Assembly (NCBI RefSeq): GCF_024790395.1
Contig: NZ_JAJISC010000001.1
Location: forward strand, 620,001 to 684,000
Direction of reading: 5' to 3'
Source: Halomonas dongshanensis
Lineage (GTDB): Bacteria > Pseudomonadota > Gammaproteobacteria > Pseudomonadales > Halomonadaceae
DNA: 64,000 bases
Shown one piece after another: positions 9,858-18,488 of the stretch; the stretch's first letter is position 1, and the number at the start of each line of letters is the position of its first letter. A program made the position numbers and the translations under genes. A model generated the notes under the pieces. It did not search any database. It had not been told where the DNA came from and saw only the letters and a list, made by a program, of their open reading frames with translations.

Positions 9858-10985
9858 CTAGTGCTGGAAAGAGCCCACCAGTGGCGGGCGAGAAACGCTG
9901 CGCTGGGCGGCGGTAAAGGCGCGAGGGGCAAGATGCTCGAGTCGCAGGCCGTTTTCGGCAAACAGGTGCGCTTTCGCCGACGCCCAGTAGAGGCGATAGC
10001 TTTTCTTCTCGGCGAGCACGGGCCTGCCTGCCAAGCGTACGCGCAATACATGATTGCCCACCGCTGCGTGTACGACGGTATCTGCCCCTAGATACTCTTC
10101 GCTGACGATATGCGCGGCCACGCCTGGCTCGTGGTCAGCGCGAAGCTCGATATCCTCGGGGCGAACGCCGAGCTTTCCGCCGGCGGCTTCTAGCGGAGCG
10201 ACGGGGGTGGTGTCGCCGTCGATCACGGCGGCGCTATCGAGCGCAACGAGTGGCAGCAAATTCATGGCAGGACTTCCTATGAAACTAGCGGCGAAGGCGC
10301 TCGCTGGTTGGTTATAAAGCTCACTCGGCGTGCCGTCCTGTACGATGCGGCCGTGCTGCATCAAGATGACCCGGTCGCCCATGCTCATGGCTTCCACCTG
10401 ATCGTGAGTGACGTAGATCACGGTCATGTTCAAACGTCGCTGCAGTGCTTTGATTTCGCGTCGCATGTCGGCTCTCAAACGCGCATCCAGGTTGGAGAGT
10501 GGCTCGTCCATCAAGCAGATCGGGTGCTCAGAGACGATGGCGCGAGCGAGCGCCACCCGCTGGCGCTGGCCGCCGGAAAGATTCGCCGGCTTGCGCGCCA
10601 GGTACGGCGCAAGGTCGACCAGCTTGGCCACGTGTGCCAGGCGCTTGTCCCGCTCGGCCCTGGGCACGCGGCGGCTCCTGAGCCCGAAAAGGATGTTCTC
10701 GGCCACGTTCAGGTGAGGAAAAAGCGCGTAGGACTGAAACACCATGGAGAGGCCCCGGTCGCCCGGCGATGCGCGCGTGACATCGCGCTCGCCGATATGG
10801 ATCGTGCCCTGGGACGCCTCTTCGAGCCCGGCGATCATACGCAGCGTCGTCGATTTACCGCAGCCGGATGGCCCCAGCAGGATGACGAACTGCCCTGGAG
10901 CGACATCGAAGGAGATGTCGTCGACGGCGGTGGTGGCGCCCCAGTGTTTGGAGACGCCCGTCAGTTGAATGCGTGATGGGCTCAT
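9858..10985 (-). CDS. ugpC: ABC transporter ATPase, UgpC/MalK type
   Basis: Energising subunit of the importer, 375 aa. The ATG at 10985 is preferred to an upstream one at 11072 because the conserved core starts at once (SRIQLTGVSKHWG). Walker A (GPSGCGKSTT), signature (LSGGQRQRVALARAI), Walker B (ICLMDEPLSNLDARL) and H-loop (YVTHDQVEAMSMGDR) are present. A C-terminal TOBE domain (LGVRPEDIEL) of the MalK/UgpC kind regulates the ATPase in relatives. It leads the operon, an order reversed from E. coli ugpBAEC. The 147 nt upstream to 11132 hold the presumed promoter; no operator was recognised there. Confidence 0.82.
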   Translation of the reverse strand: MSPSRIQLTGVSKHWGATTAVDDISFDVAPGQFVILLGPSGCGKSTTLRMIAGLEEASQGTIHIGERDVTRASPGDRGLSMVFQSYALFPHLNVAENILFGLRSRRVPRAERDKRLAHVAKLVDLAPYLARKPANLSGGQRQRVALARAIVSEHPICLMDEPLSNLDARLRADMRREIKALQRRLNMTVIYVTHDQVEAMSMGDRVILMQHGRIVQDGTPSELYNQPASAFAASFIGSPAMNLLPLVALDSAAVIDGDTTPVAPLEAAGGKLGVRPEDIELRADHEPGVAAHIVSEEYLGADTVVHAAVGNHVLRVRLAGRPVLAEKKSYRLYWASAKAHLFAENGLRLEHLAPRAFTAAQRSVSRPPLVGSFQH

Positions 10986-11132
10986 GGCTTTCGCCTTGCT
11001 TGGATCGTGGCCAATCACTCTGGGGCAAGGACGTTGCGGTTGTGTGACGCTTGTGTGGCGTGGATGTGTCAACCGGTGGAAAGCTGATTAGTAGCGCGAG
11101 GAGTTCTTCGGTCTCATGCTTTGCAAGCGGAG

Positions 11133-11311
11133 CAAAGAGCATTGCGTATTGCTAACGACAGCTTAAAACCAGCAGCGTTTAGTACAACTCCGAGCAGTTG
11201 GTGCTGCCGGAAACCGCCTGGGACGGCTTCAAGCAAAGCGGCATCGGCCGCGAGCTGGGCTCTTAGGGGTGAGTGCATACCTGGAGGTAAAGCATGTAGT
11301 GGGGTCTACGT
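11133..11311 (+). pseudogene. Remnant of an aldehyde dehydrogenase C-terminus
   Basis: Read across frames, this stretch encodes the end of an aldehyde dehydrogenase: first RALRIANDSLKPA, then YNSEQLVLP and GFKQSGIGRELG in a second frame, then GVSAYLEVKHVVGST and a stop in a third. The order and spacing match the family's C-terminal region (family pattern GGFKQSGIGRELG-x-GL-x-x-Y-x-x-x-K). At least two frameshifts and an internal stop are present, and the first 400 or more residues are missing. It is a gene relic left beside the NYN gene, suggesting an old insertion or deletion here. Confidence 0.7.
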
Positions 11312-11448
11312 AAGAAAATGGCTTGATCATGCTTTGGAAAAAAGATACGCTTTTCTTATCCACGCCCTTGGCTGTAAGCAATCCCCCTCTATCTTGGGAT
11401 TTGCCGAACCCTGGGGCGTTTTTGTTTTTAACAGGGGGAGAGCGCACC

Positions 11449-12123
11449 ATGCCAACGGCAATATTGGTAGACGGCGGCTACTTTATAAAGCGGTTCAGAA
11501 AGATTGAACCGGGCAATGCCTATAATGGAGCTCGTGCAGCTGACTGTTTACACCGGTGGGCGGTCAGCCACTTGAGTGGCAAAGGGAAGGGGCGACGTAG
11601 GGATTTGTATCGTATCTTTTTCTATGACTGTCCGCCGCTTTCTAAAAAAATGCATAATCCTATTTCGGGTCAATCCATCGATTTCTCCAAGACCCAGGAA
11701 GCTATATTCCGTAAAAAGTTGCACCAGGAGTTATTGGGTAAGCGTAAAGTGGCTGTGCGACTTGGCCATCTGTCAGACGACGCTCAGTGGACGATTAAAG
11801 CGCATAAAATAAAAGACCTGCTGAAAAGCAGGATCGCTTTAGAGGATCTGTGTGCAGACGATGTTCGTGTCGACGTTCGCCAGAAGGGAGTCGACATGCG
11901 TATTGGGGTAGATGTCACGTCCCTGACGCTTAAGGGTCAAGTCGATCAAATAGTGCTGATGGCTGGTGATGCGGATTTCGTGCCGGCGGCGAAAATTGCT
12001 CGCAGAGAGGGTATCGACTTTGTTCTTGATCCCATGTGGCAGTCGATACCCGCTGGTTTGCACGAGCATATTGATGGTTTGAGAACCACCTGCCCCAAAC
12101 CCGAATCAAGGGCTAGCCAGTAG
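11449..12123 (+). CDS. NYN-domain (PIN-like) putative RNase
   Basis: A 224-aa protein starting at an ATG with GGGGGAG 8 nt upstream. It opens with AILVDGGYFIKRF, the first acidic motif of NYN/LabA-like (DUF88) proteins. The second comes late as VDQIVLMAGDADFVPAAKIA (about 165-184), and IDFVLDP follows. In the family these aspartates bind metal and suggest nuclease activity, but the RNA target is unknown. The gene is clearly richer in A and T than its neighbours and uses codons such as AAA, ATA and TTA more often, a sign of acquisition. It stands alone. A few pyrimidine-rich and GC-hairpin-like bases upstream (11400-11430) may be a remnant terminator. Confidence 0.72.
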   Translation: MPTAILVDGGYFIKRFRKIEPGNAYNGARAADCLHRWAVSHLSGKGKGRRRDLYRIFFYDCPPLSKKMHNPISGQSIDFSKTQEAIFRKKLHQELLGKRKVAVRLGHLSDDAQWTIKAHKIKDLLKSRIALEDLCADDVRVDVRQKGVDMRIGVDVTSLTLKGQVDQIVLMAGDADFVPAAKIARREGIDFVLDPMWQSIPAGLHEHIDGLRTTCPKPESRASQ

Positions 12124-12151
12124 CCTCGGGCGCGGCCGAACGCTTAAGAGT

Positions 12152-13099
12152 TTAATGCGTCGGCATCGCATAGCGCCGGTCCCATTTTCCCGCCTTGACC
12201 ACCTGCCCCGGCACATCGTGGCCCACAAGCTCGGGCAGCGTGGTGGCTACTTCCAGCAGGGCATCGAGGTCGACGCCAGTGTCCACGCCCATCGCCTCGA
12301 ACATGTGAACGAGGTCCTCGGTGCAGACGTTACCCGTCGCCCCCGGGGCGAAGGGGCAGCCGCCGAGCCCGCCGAGGGCCGCGTCGAAGCGGGTAATGCC
12401 AGCCTGCCAGGCGGCCAGGGCATTGGCTAGGCCCATGCCGCGGGTGTTGTGCACATGCAGGGTGAAGGCGACCTCGGGCCAGCGGGCGATGACGGCTTCG
12501 CATAGCGCTTTTACTTGGGCGGGGTTGGCCATGCCGGTGGTGTCGCAAAGGGTGATGCCCGTAATGCCAAGCTCCACCAGGCGAGCGATCAAATCGAGCG
12601 CGCGAGCTTGGGGAACGATGCCCTCAAACGGGCAGCCGAAGGTGGTCGAAAGCGAGGCGTTGACGAACACGTTCTGAGCTCGAGGGTGGGCCCGCACGGC
12701 GTCGAGAATGGCGGCGAACTGCGCAAGCGACTGTTCGGGCGTCATGCGCAAATTGGCTAGGCCGTGGCTCTCGCTTGCCGACATCACCAGATTGATCTCA
12801 TCCACGTCACAAGCCAAGGCGCGCTCCACACCCTTGAGATTGGGCACCAGCACGGTGATCTCGACGCCCTCCCGGCGCTGGATACCGTTCACCACCTCGG
12901 CGGCATCACGCAGGTTGGGAATCGCTTTGGGCGAGGTGAACGAGGTGGCTTCGATGCGCGCAAGGCCGGTTTGGGAGAGCGCGTCGATCCAGCGAATCTT
13001 ATCTTCGGTGGGCACGAAACGCTTCTCGATCTGTAGCCCGTCGCGGGGGCCAACCTCGTTGATCTCGATGCGCTCGGGGCAGGGGAGTTGTTTTAGCAT
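12152..13099 (-). CDS. HMG-CoA lyase family protein
   Basis: A TIM-barrel lyase of the DRE-TIM family, 315 aa, started at 13099 by AAGGAG spaced 6 nt. The proton-abstracting and metal-binding motifs are visible: GPRDGLQ (about 15-21), LHVHNTRG (about 230) and the cysteine loop GGLGGCPFAPGATGN (about 255-270). Known members cleave 3-hydroxy-3-methylglutaryl-CoA to acetyl-CoA and acetoacetate, or citramalyl-CoA to pyruvate and acetyl-CoA. The gene starts 10 nt after the CoA-transferase gene stops, so the transferase likely makes its CoA-ester substrate. Which ester is used cannot be read from the sequence. Confidence 0.85.
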   Translation of the reverse strand: MLKQLPCPERIEINEVGPRDGLQIEKRFVPTEDKIRWIDALSQTGLARIEATSFTSPKAIPNLRDAAEVVNGIQRREGVEITVLVPNLKGVERALACDVDEINLVMSASESHGLANLRMTPEQSLAQFAAILDAVRAHPRAQNVFVNASLSTTFGCPFEGIVPQARALDLIARLVELGITGITLCDTTGMANPAQVKALCEAVIARWPEVAFTLHVHNTRGMGLANALAAWQAGITRFDAALGGLGGCPFAPGATGNVCTEDLVHMFEAMGVDTGVDLDALLEVATTLPELVGHDVPGQVVKAGKWDRRYAMPTH

Positions 13100-13109
13100 G
13101 ACGCGCTCC

Positions 13110-14312
13110 TTAAATGATGCCAGCTTGGCGCAGCTTAGTGCGGGTTTCCTGGTCGATGTCCAACTCGTCGAGCACGTCTTCGGTGTGCTGGCCAAGGGCG
13201 GGGCCTCCATTGCCCAACCGTCCTGGCGTGGCGCTGAGTTTGGGCAGTACGCCGGGTACGGTGAGCGGCTTGCCGCCGGGACGCGTTAGTGACTGCAGCA
13301 TCTCACGCGCTTGATAGTGAGGGTCCTGGGCGATGTCGGCGGCGGTGTAGGGGTAACCTGCCGGAACGCGCGCTGCATCCAGCGCCTTGAGAATATGCTC
13401 GCGGGGGTGCTGGCGTGTCCAGGCCTCGATGGCGGCGTCGATCATCGTAGCCTGGCGGCTGCGGCCATCGTTGTGGGCAAGTGCGGGGTCGCGGGCGAGA
13501 TCGTCGCGGCCAATCACGCCCATCAGACGCTTGAAGATGCTGTCGCCGTTGCCCGCAATGAGAACGAAATCGTCATTCTGGCAGCGGTAAGCGTTGGAGG
13601 GAGTAATGCCCGGGAGAGCACTGCCGCTAGGATGACGAATCTCGCCGTCGGCGGCGTATTCTGGTATCAGGCTTTCCATCATGGCGAATACCGACTCGTA
13701 CAGCGCCACGTCGATCTCCTGGCCTAGCCCGCTTCGCTGGCGCTCTTGTAGGGCCAGCAGCGTACCGATGACCGCATAGAGTGCCGAGAGCGAATCACCG
13801 ATACTGACGCCTACACGCACCGAGGGCTCGCCGGGCTGGCCTGTTAGGTAGCGAAGCCCGCCCATGGCCTCGCCGATGACGCCGAAACCGGGCTTGTCGC
13901 GGTAGGGGCCGGTCTGCCCGTAGCCCGAGACGTGCACCATGATCAAACGCGGATTGAGCGTTGATAGCGTCTCCCAGCCAAGGCCCCACGCCGCCAGCGT
14001 ACCGGGGCGAAAGTTTTCGACGATGACGTCGGCCTCGGCCGCCAGCTGGCGCACGATGGCTTGGCCTTCGGCGCTGCGCAGATCAAGGGTGACCGAGCGC
14101 TTATTGCGCGACTGCACGTGCCACCAGAGCGAGGTGCCGTCTTCGATCTTTCGCCATTTGCGAAGGGGGTCGCCGGTTTCAGGCGGCTCGATCTTGATCA
14201 CGTCGGCGCCGAACTCGCCCAAAAGCTTGGTGGCGAAGGGCCCGGCGATCAGCTGGCCGAGCTCCAGGACTTTGATACCAGCCAAGGGTAGCTGACGAGA
14301 CGAACCGCTCAT
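13110..14312 (-). CDS. CaiB/BaiF family CoA-transferase
   Basis: A class III CoA-transferase of 400 aa; the start at 14312 follows TAGGAG. The N-terminal family pattern is clear (GIKVLELGQLIAGPFATKLL, GADVIKIEPPETGDPLR, NKRSVTLDL). By eye the position of the catalytic Asp of formyl-CoA transferase is occupied by Glu in VALYESVFAMMES, as in a subset of this family. Operon partner of the HMG-CoA-lyase-like gene and divergent from a LysR gene. I infer activation of a branched or hydroxylated dicarboxylate for retro-aldol cleavage, with the adjacent TRAP system as a possible importer. Confidence 0.85.
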   Translation of the reverse strand: MSGSSRQLPLAGIKVLELGQLIAGPFATKLLGEFGADVIKIEPPETGDPLRKWRKIEDGTSLWWHVQSRNKRSVTLDLRSAEGQAIVRQLAAEADVIVENFRPGTLAAWGLGWETLSTLNPRLIMVHVSGYGQTGPYRDKPGFGVIGEAMGGLRYLTGQPGEPSVRVGVSIGDSLSALYAVIGTLLALQERQRSGLGQEIDVALYESVFAMMESLIPEYAADGEIRHPSGSALPGITPSNAYRCQNDDFVLIAGNGDSIFKRLMGVIGRDDLARDPALAHNDGRSRQATMIDAAIEAWTRQHPREHILKALDAARVPAGYPYTAADIAQDPHYQAREMLQSLTRPGGKPLTVPGVLPKLSATPGRLGNGGPALGQHTEDVLDELDIDQETRTKLRQAGII

Positions 14313-14507
14313 GGCGAGGCTCCTAGAATCCATGATAGATGGGGCAGGTAAACGTTGGCAGGCAGCATGCGCCAGCGGACAGGCGGGCGACAATTAGGCA
14401 AAGGCCAAACCTGGTTTCGTTGGTGGCGAAGGATCGTCTTTTGTTAGCGCCTTTGTCATAGTAGGCAGCCTTCGGCCTCGCGCCGTTCGATACGCCAAGG
14501 ACGTCTC

Positions 14508-15416
14508 ATGCGCCGCTTCGATCTCGTCAGCCTCAAGCTCTTCATCTCCGTCGCTGACGAAGGGCGCCTTACCGCCGCCGCCCAGCGCGAGCACTTGGCG
14601 TTGGCCGCCGTCAGTAAGCGCATTAGCGATCTGGAAACCCTGGTGGGCACGACGCTGCTCTACCGGCGCCCGCGTGGCGTAGAGCTAACGCCCGCCGGGC
14701 AGGCCTTTTTGCACCATGCGCGGCGCATCATGGATGACATCGAGCGCCTTCAAGCGGAGCTCAGCGAGTATGGCGACGGCGTGCGTGGGCACGTGCGCAT
14801 CCACTCCAACACGTCGGCAATCATCGCCTTTCTACCCCAAGACCTGAGCGCTTTCGCGCGCGCTTTTCCGCAGATCAAGCTCGACTTGCAGGAGCGCGTG
14901 AGCAGCGAAGTAATCGCTGCGTTGCGCGATGGCCTGACCGATGTGGGCATCTTCGCGCGCCACGTGGCCGCGCCTGATCTGGAAATCATGCCCTATCGCC
15001 ATGATCGGCTGGTGCTGGTGGTGCCGCGCGACCATCCGCTGGCCGAACAGGCGAATTTGTCCTTTCTGGCCTCTACCCGCTATGACTTCATCGGCCTGCA
15101 GCAGGATGCCTCATTGCAGACGCTGTTACACGAGCAGGCCAGCCGCGCCGGGCAGACGCTGCGCATGCGTATTCAAGTGCGCAGCTTCGATGCCATCTGC
15201 CGCATGATTCATCACGGCATGGGCATCGGCATCCTGCCCGAATGTACTCTCGACGGTCGCGATCTCGATGCGCTACAGCTCATTCGCCTCCCGCTTAGCG
15301 ACCCTTGGGCCCAACGTGAACTGGTGGTAGGGATGCGCCGCTATGCAAGCTTGCCGGTAACCGCACGCCACTTAGTCGATCACCTGACCGGCGGTGAATC
15401 TCTCGATTCTCCTTGA
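14508..15416 (+). CDS. LysR-family transcriptional regulator
   Basis: A 302-aa LysR-type regulator. The winged helix-turn-helix spans about residues 1-60 (FDLVSLKLFISVADEGRLTA, AVSKRISDLE), followed by the effector-binding domain with LVVPRDHPLAEQ and GMGIGILPE. It is divergent from the CoA-transferase operon across 195 bp (14313-14507), the usual geometry for a LysR regulator of that operon. It is followed 124 nt later by a TRAP operon in the same direction, which it may also control. The ligand is unknown. No clear T-N11-A box could be singled out. Confidence 0.85.
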   Translation: MRRFDLVSLKLFISVADEGRLTAAAQREHLALAAVSKRISDLETLVGTTLLYRRPRGVELTPAGQAFLHHARRIMDDIERLQAELSEYGDGVRGHVRIHSNTSAIIAFLPQDLSAFARAFPQIKLDLQERVSSEVIAALRDGLTDVGIFARHVAAPDLEIMPYRHDRLVLVVPRDHPLAEQANLSFLASTRYDFIGLQQDASLQTLLHEQASRAGQTLRMRIQVRSFDAICRMIHHGMGIGILPECTLDGRDLDALQLIRLPLSDPWAQRELVVGMRRYASLPVTARHLVDHLTGGESLDSP

Positions 15417-15540
15417 GTTCGTCTTTTGCGAAGGATCGCTTCATAAACGTCGATTTGAGCGCATGAGCAGCATGTTCCAAGATCGGACGCGATACACGCC
15501 AACTTCTTCGCCATAACGATAAATTGAGAGAGTTCATCTC

Positions 15541-16527
15541 ATGCAAAAAACACTGCTGGCCACACTCACGGCGCTTGGCATGCTGGTAGCGGCGCCCCTG
15601 GCGCTTGCCAAGCCGATCGAGATTCAAGTCAATAACACCATGAGCGAGGGCGGCTCGGAGAGCGCCGCCATCGAACGCTTCGCCGAGTACCTCGAAGAAC
15701 AGGCGCCGGGGCGCTTCAACGTGCTCCCCTTCCTCGCCGGGTCGCTCGGCGGCGAGGACGCCGTGCTCGAACTGCTCAACCTGGGGCAGACACAGATGTC
15801 GCTGACCGGGGGTAACTGGCGCCAACAGTATGCGCCGGATTACGACGCCATGACCGTGCCTTTCCTCTTCACCACCTGGGAGGAGGTGGATCACTACCTC
15901 GAAAGCCCTTCGGGTCAAACGCTCATCGAGCAGGCCGAAAACCGTGGTGGCCTCACCTTCCTGGGGCTGCAGCATCGCGGCCCGCGCCATATGACGGCGA
16001 ACAAGGAAATCCACACTCCAGAAGACCTGCAGGGCTTTCGCCTGCGCATGCCGTCGCTGCCCATCTGGCTCGAGGTGTGGCAGGAGATCGGCGCGCAGGT
16101 GGTCAACGTGCCGGCGCCGGAGATCTATCTCGCGATGCAGACGCGCCAGGTGGACGGCCACGAGAACTCGCTCTCCTCGCCCTATACCCGGCGGCTATGG
16201 GAAGTGCAGGACTACCTCATCATGACCAGCCACGTTCAGTTCCCCTGGAGCTGGGTCGCTAGCACCCGCTGGTGGGATGGCCTCGATGAAGAGGATCAAG
16301 CGCTGATTAGCGAAGCCGTGGATGTCGCGCGCGCCTACGGCAACGAGCAGGAGTTGGAGCTCGACGTCTTCTACCGCGATGCACTCGAAGACGAAGGCAT
16401 GACGGTAATCGAGCCGGACATCGCCGCCTTCCGCGAGGCGGCCCAACCGGCCATCGACCGCGTGCTATCGCGCATGGCCGACGGCGTACGTGACGACGCC
16501 ATCGCTGCCAGCCAGATCGACGAGTGA
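15541..16527 (+). CDS. dctP: TRAP transporter substrate-binding protein DctP (system 1)
   Basis: Periplasmic binding protein of a TRAP transporter, 328 aa, with a Sec signal peptide (residues 1-23, ending LALA). The mature part shows the family pattern, including HMTANKEIHTPEDLQGFRLR with the ligand-carboxylate-binding arginine region, and MQTRQVDGHENSLSS. First gene of a P-Q-M operon. It lies downstream of the LysR gene and beside the CoA-transferase/lyase pair, so a hydroxy- or branched dicarboxylate is a reasonable guess for the ligand; a sugar acid is also possible. Confidence 0.87.
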   Translation: MQKTLLATLTALGMLVAAPLALAKPIEIQVNNTMSEGGSESAAIERFAEYLEEQAPGRFNVLPFLAGSLGGEDAVLELLNLGQTQMSLTGGNWRQQYAPDYDAMTVPFLFTTWEEVDHYLESPSGQTLIEQAENRGGLTFLGLQHRGPRHMTANKEIHTPEDLQGFRLRMPSLPIWLEVWQEIGAQVVNVPAPEIYLAMQTRQVDGHENSLSSPYTRRLWEVQDYLIMTSHVQFPWSWVASTRWWDGLDEEDQALISEAVDVARAYGNEQELELDVFYRDALEDEGMTVIEPDIAAFREAAQPAIDRVLSRMADGVRDDAIAASQIDE

Positions 16528-16545
16528 GGCGTTGCCTGCGCTAGC

Positions 16546-16570
16546 CTCGGGGCGGCGTTGCCGCCCCGAG
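16546..16570. promoter_or_regulatory. Intercistronic stem-loop between dctP and dctQ (system 1)
   Basis: CTCGGGGCGGC and GCCGCCCCGAG are exact 11-bp complements around the loop GTT, 19 nt after the dctP stop. No T-run follows on the plus strand. The likely effect is mRNA stabilisation or partial termination, giving more binding protein than membrane subunits. Confidence 0.6.
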
Positions 16571-16619
16571 TTCGTCATGTCCCGCTGTTTTATCTATACG
16601 ATTTTCAAGGAGCCGTTTC

Positions 16620-17156
16620 GTGGACGAAGCCAAGTCGCCCGCTAGAGGCGCAGACCGCTTTGCCTTTCTTGCCCTGCGCACCATCACCCGCTTTTGCGAC
16701 GCCTTGGGCGTGGCATTGTTGATCGGAGTGCTCGGCCTCATCGTCGCCGCTGTCGTGGCGCGTGATCTGCTGGGCTGGGGGCTACCTTGGTCCGAGGAGG
16801 TGGTATCGTTACTCGCCGTCTATGCCGTGGCCTTTGGCGCCGTGTCTGCTTGGGTGCGCAGCGACCACTTGGTCGTCGATCTCTTTAGCCACCGCCTGGG
16901 GGCGTTGGGGCGCCAGTGCCAGTACCGCCTTACGTCGGCCATCTCGATGGTGTTTTTTGTGCTGGCGGCCTGGGGCGCCTGGATCATGTCTTACATGAGC
17001 GCGCACAACAATACGGTGTCGCTGGGCATCAGTTTCTCCTTTCTCTACTACGCCATTTTGTTCAGCTTCGTCGCCATGGCGCTGATCGCGCTTTGGCAAA
17101 CCCTACGGGGGCCAGTGGCCTGGCTCGATACACCCGCTGAGGAGGCCGCGCCATGA
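16620..17156 (+). CDS. dctQ: TRAP transporter small permease DctQ (system 1)
   Basis: Small membrane subunit, 178 aa, with four predicted helices (about residues 35-57, 68-86, 105-127 and 140-162). The start is a GTG at 16620 preceded by AAGGAG at 7 nt. The family signature around SEEVVSLLAVYAVAFGAVSA is present. Its stop overlaps the start of dctM by 4 nt (ATGA), so the two membrane subunits are translationally coupled. Confidence 0.85.
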   Translation: MDEAKSPARGADRFAFLALRTITRFCDALGVALLIGVLGLIVAAVVARDLLGWGLPWSEEVVSLLAVYAVAFGAVSAWVRSDHLVVDLFSHRLGALGRQCQYRLTSAISMVFFVLAAWGAWIMSYMSAHNNTVSLGISFSFLYYAILFSFVAMALIALWQTLRGPVAWLDTPAEEAAP

Positions 17157-18448
17157 TGGAACTGGCAATATTCGTCGGGGGCCTGCTGGCGCTAATGATG
17201 ATCGGCCTGCCGGTGGTGGTCGCCATCGGCGTGACGTCGTTTACGGCGCTGGCCGTTACGGGGGCCGGCGGGCTTCCGGTCGAGCTTTTATCGCTACGGA
17301 TGATCCAGACGCTCAACAACTTCACGCTGCTGGCGATCCCGCTGTTCATCCTGGCGGCCAACATCATGAATCAGGGCTCGACGACGACGCGGATCTTTGA
17401 CTTCGCCACGGCGCTGGTGGGCTTCACCAAAGGCGGGCTAGGGCACGCCAACGTGGTGGCAAGCTCCATCTTTGCCACCATGTCGGGTACCGCCGTGGCG
17501 GATGCCGCAGGCCTTGGCAGCATCGAAATCAAGGCGATGAAGGAGCGCGGCTACGCGCTGGGATATAGCACCGGTATTACCGCCGCTTCGAGCGTCGTTG
17601 GCCCCATCTTGCCGCCGAGCATCGCGCTGGTGGTGTATGGCTGGCTGGCCAACGTCAGCATTGGGGGGCTCTTCATGGCGGGCTTGGTGCCCGGCATTCT
17701 GATGGCGCTACTGCTCATGGGCATGACCGTGCTGCTGGGCGCGACGGGCAAGGTAACCATGCCCGATCCCATGCCGTTCGATGCCAAGGAAGTGGTGCGC
17801 ACAGGCAAACGTGCGGTGTTGCCACTGTTGATGCCTGCGATCATCGTTGGAGGTATTTGGGGCGGCTTCTTCACCCCGACCGAAGCGGGGGCTATCGCCT
17901 CTCTCTATGCGGTCATTTTAGGCGGCGTGGTCTACCGCGACCTGGGCCTCAAAGAGCTCTACGGCGCCTTTCGCCGCACGCTGATGTTTAGCGCCGTCAT
18001 TCTCATGATCATCGCGGTATCTAGCTTCTACGGCTGGATTCTGGTGCGTATGGGCATTCCACAGGCCCTGGCCGGGCAAGTGGCGAGCATCGATATGCCC
18101 ACCATTGCGCTCCTTCTCTGCTTTGCGCTGTTCTTTTTGCTGATCGGCTGCTTCATGTCGGTGATCGAGAGCATCCTGATCTTCACGCCCATCGTGGTAC
18201 CCGCCGCGCTGAGCGCGGGGCTCGACCCTGTGCACTTTGGCATCGTCATGGTGATCACGCTCTCCGTCGGCGTCATCACACCGCCCTTTGGCACGGTGCT
18301 GTTCATGATGGTCGGCATCACCCGCCTGCGCTACAGCCAGGTAGTGAAAGCGGTGCTGCCTTTCTTGCTTCCCATCCTCGCCACCATCCTACTGCTCATC
18401 GCTATTCCAGGACTTGCGACTTGGCTGCCGGGGGTGATGGGGTATTGA
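17153..18448 (+). CDS. dctM: TRAP transporter large permease DctM (system 1)
   Basis: Large ion-coupled membrane subunit, 431 aa, with about 12 hydrophobic helices from residue 4 onward. Family landmarks include FTLLAIPLFILAANIMNQG, SGTAVADAAGLGSIEIKAMK, GPILPPSIALVVYG and a C-terminal VGVITPPFGTVLFM. It completes the P-Q-M set, so system 1 is intact. A strong hairpin follows directly and separates it from the convergent FAD-oxidase gene. Confidence 0.9.
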   Translation: MMELAIFVGGLLALMMIGLPVVVAIGVTSFTALAVTGAGGLPVELLSLRMIQTLNNFTLLAIPLFILAANIMNQGSTTTRIFDFATALVGFTKGGLGHANVVASSIFATMSGTAVADAAGLGSIEIKAMKERGYALGYSTGITAASSVVGPILPPSIALVVYGWLANVSIGGLFMAGLVPGILMALLLMGMTVLLGATGKVTMPDPMPFDAKEVVRTGKRAVLPLLMPAIIVGGIWGGFFTPTEAGAIASLYAVILGGVVYRDLGLKELYGAFRRTLMFSAVILMIIAVSSFYGWILVRMGIPQALAGQVASIDMPTIALLLCFALFFLLIGCFMSVIESILIFTPIVVPAALSAGLDPVHFGIVMVITLSVGVITPPFGTVLFMMVGITRLRYSQVVKAVLPFLLPILATILLLIAIPGLATWLPGVMGY

Positions 18449-18458
18449 ACCGCACCGC

Positions 18459-18488
18459 ACCGCCCCATGGGGAAGCCCATGGGGCGGT
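18459..18488. terminator. Bidirectional terminator between convergent operons
   Basis: ACCGCCCCATGGG and CCCATGGGGCGGT form a perfect 13-bp stem with a GAAG loop, followed by TTT on the plus strand. It fills the 40-nt gap between dctM (plus) and the FAD-linked dehydrogenase (minus), abutting the latter's stop. Confidence 0.7.

Noticed and set aside
11400-12123. NYN gene as part of a defence island or toxin-antitoxin pair
   Set aside because: No partner gene, phage gene or second defence gene is adjacent; it stands between metabolic operons.
14428-15438. GCGAAGGATCG word on both sides of the LysR gene (14428 and 15429) as a possible element boundary
   Set aside because: Only 11 nt match in a GC-rich genome, with no further similarity, no inverted ends and no transposase.
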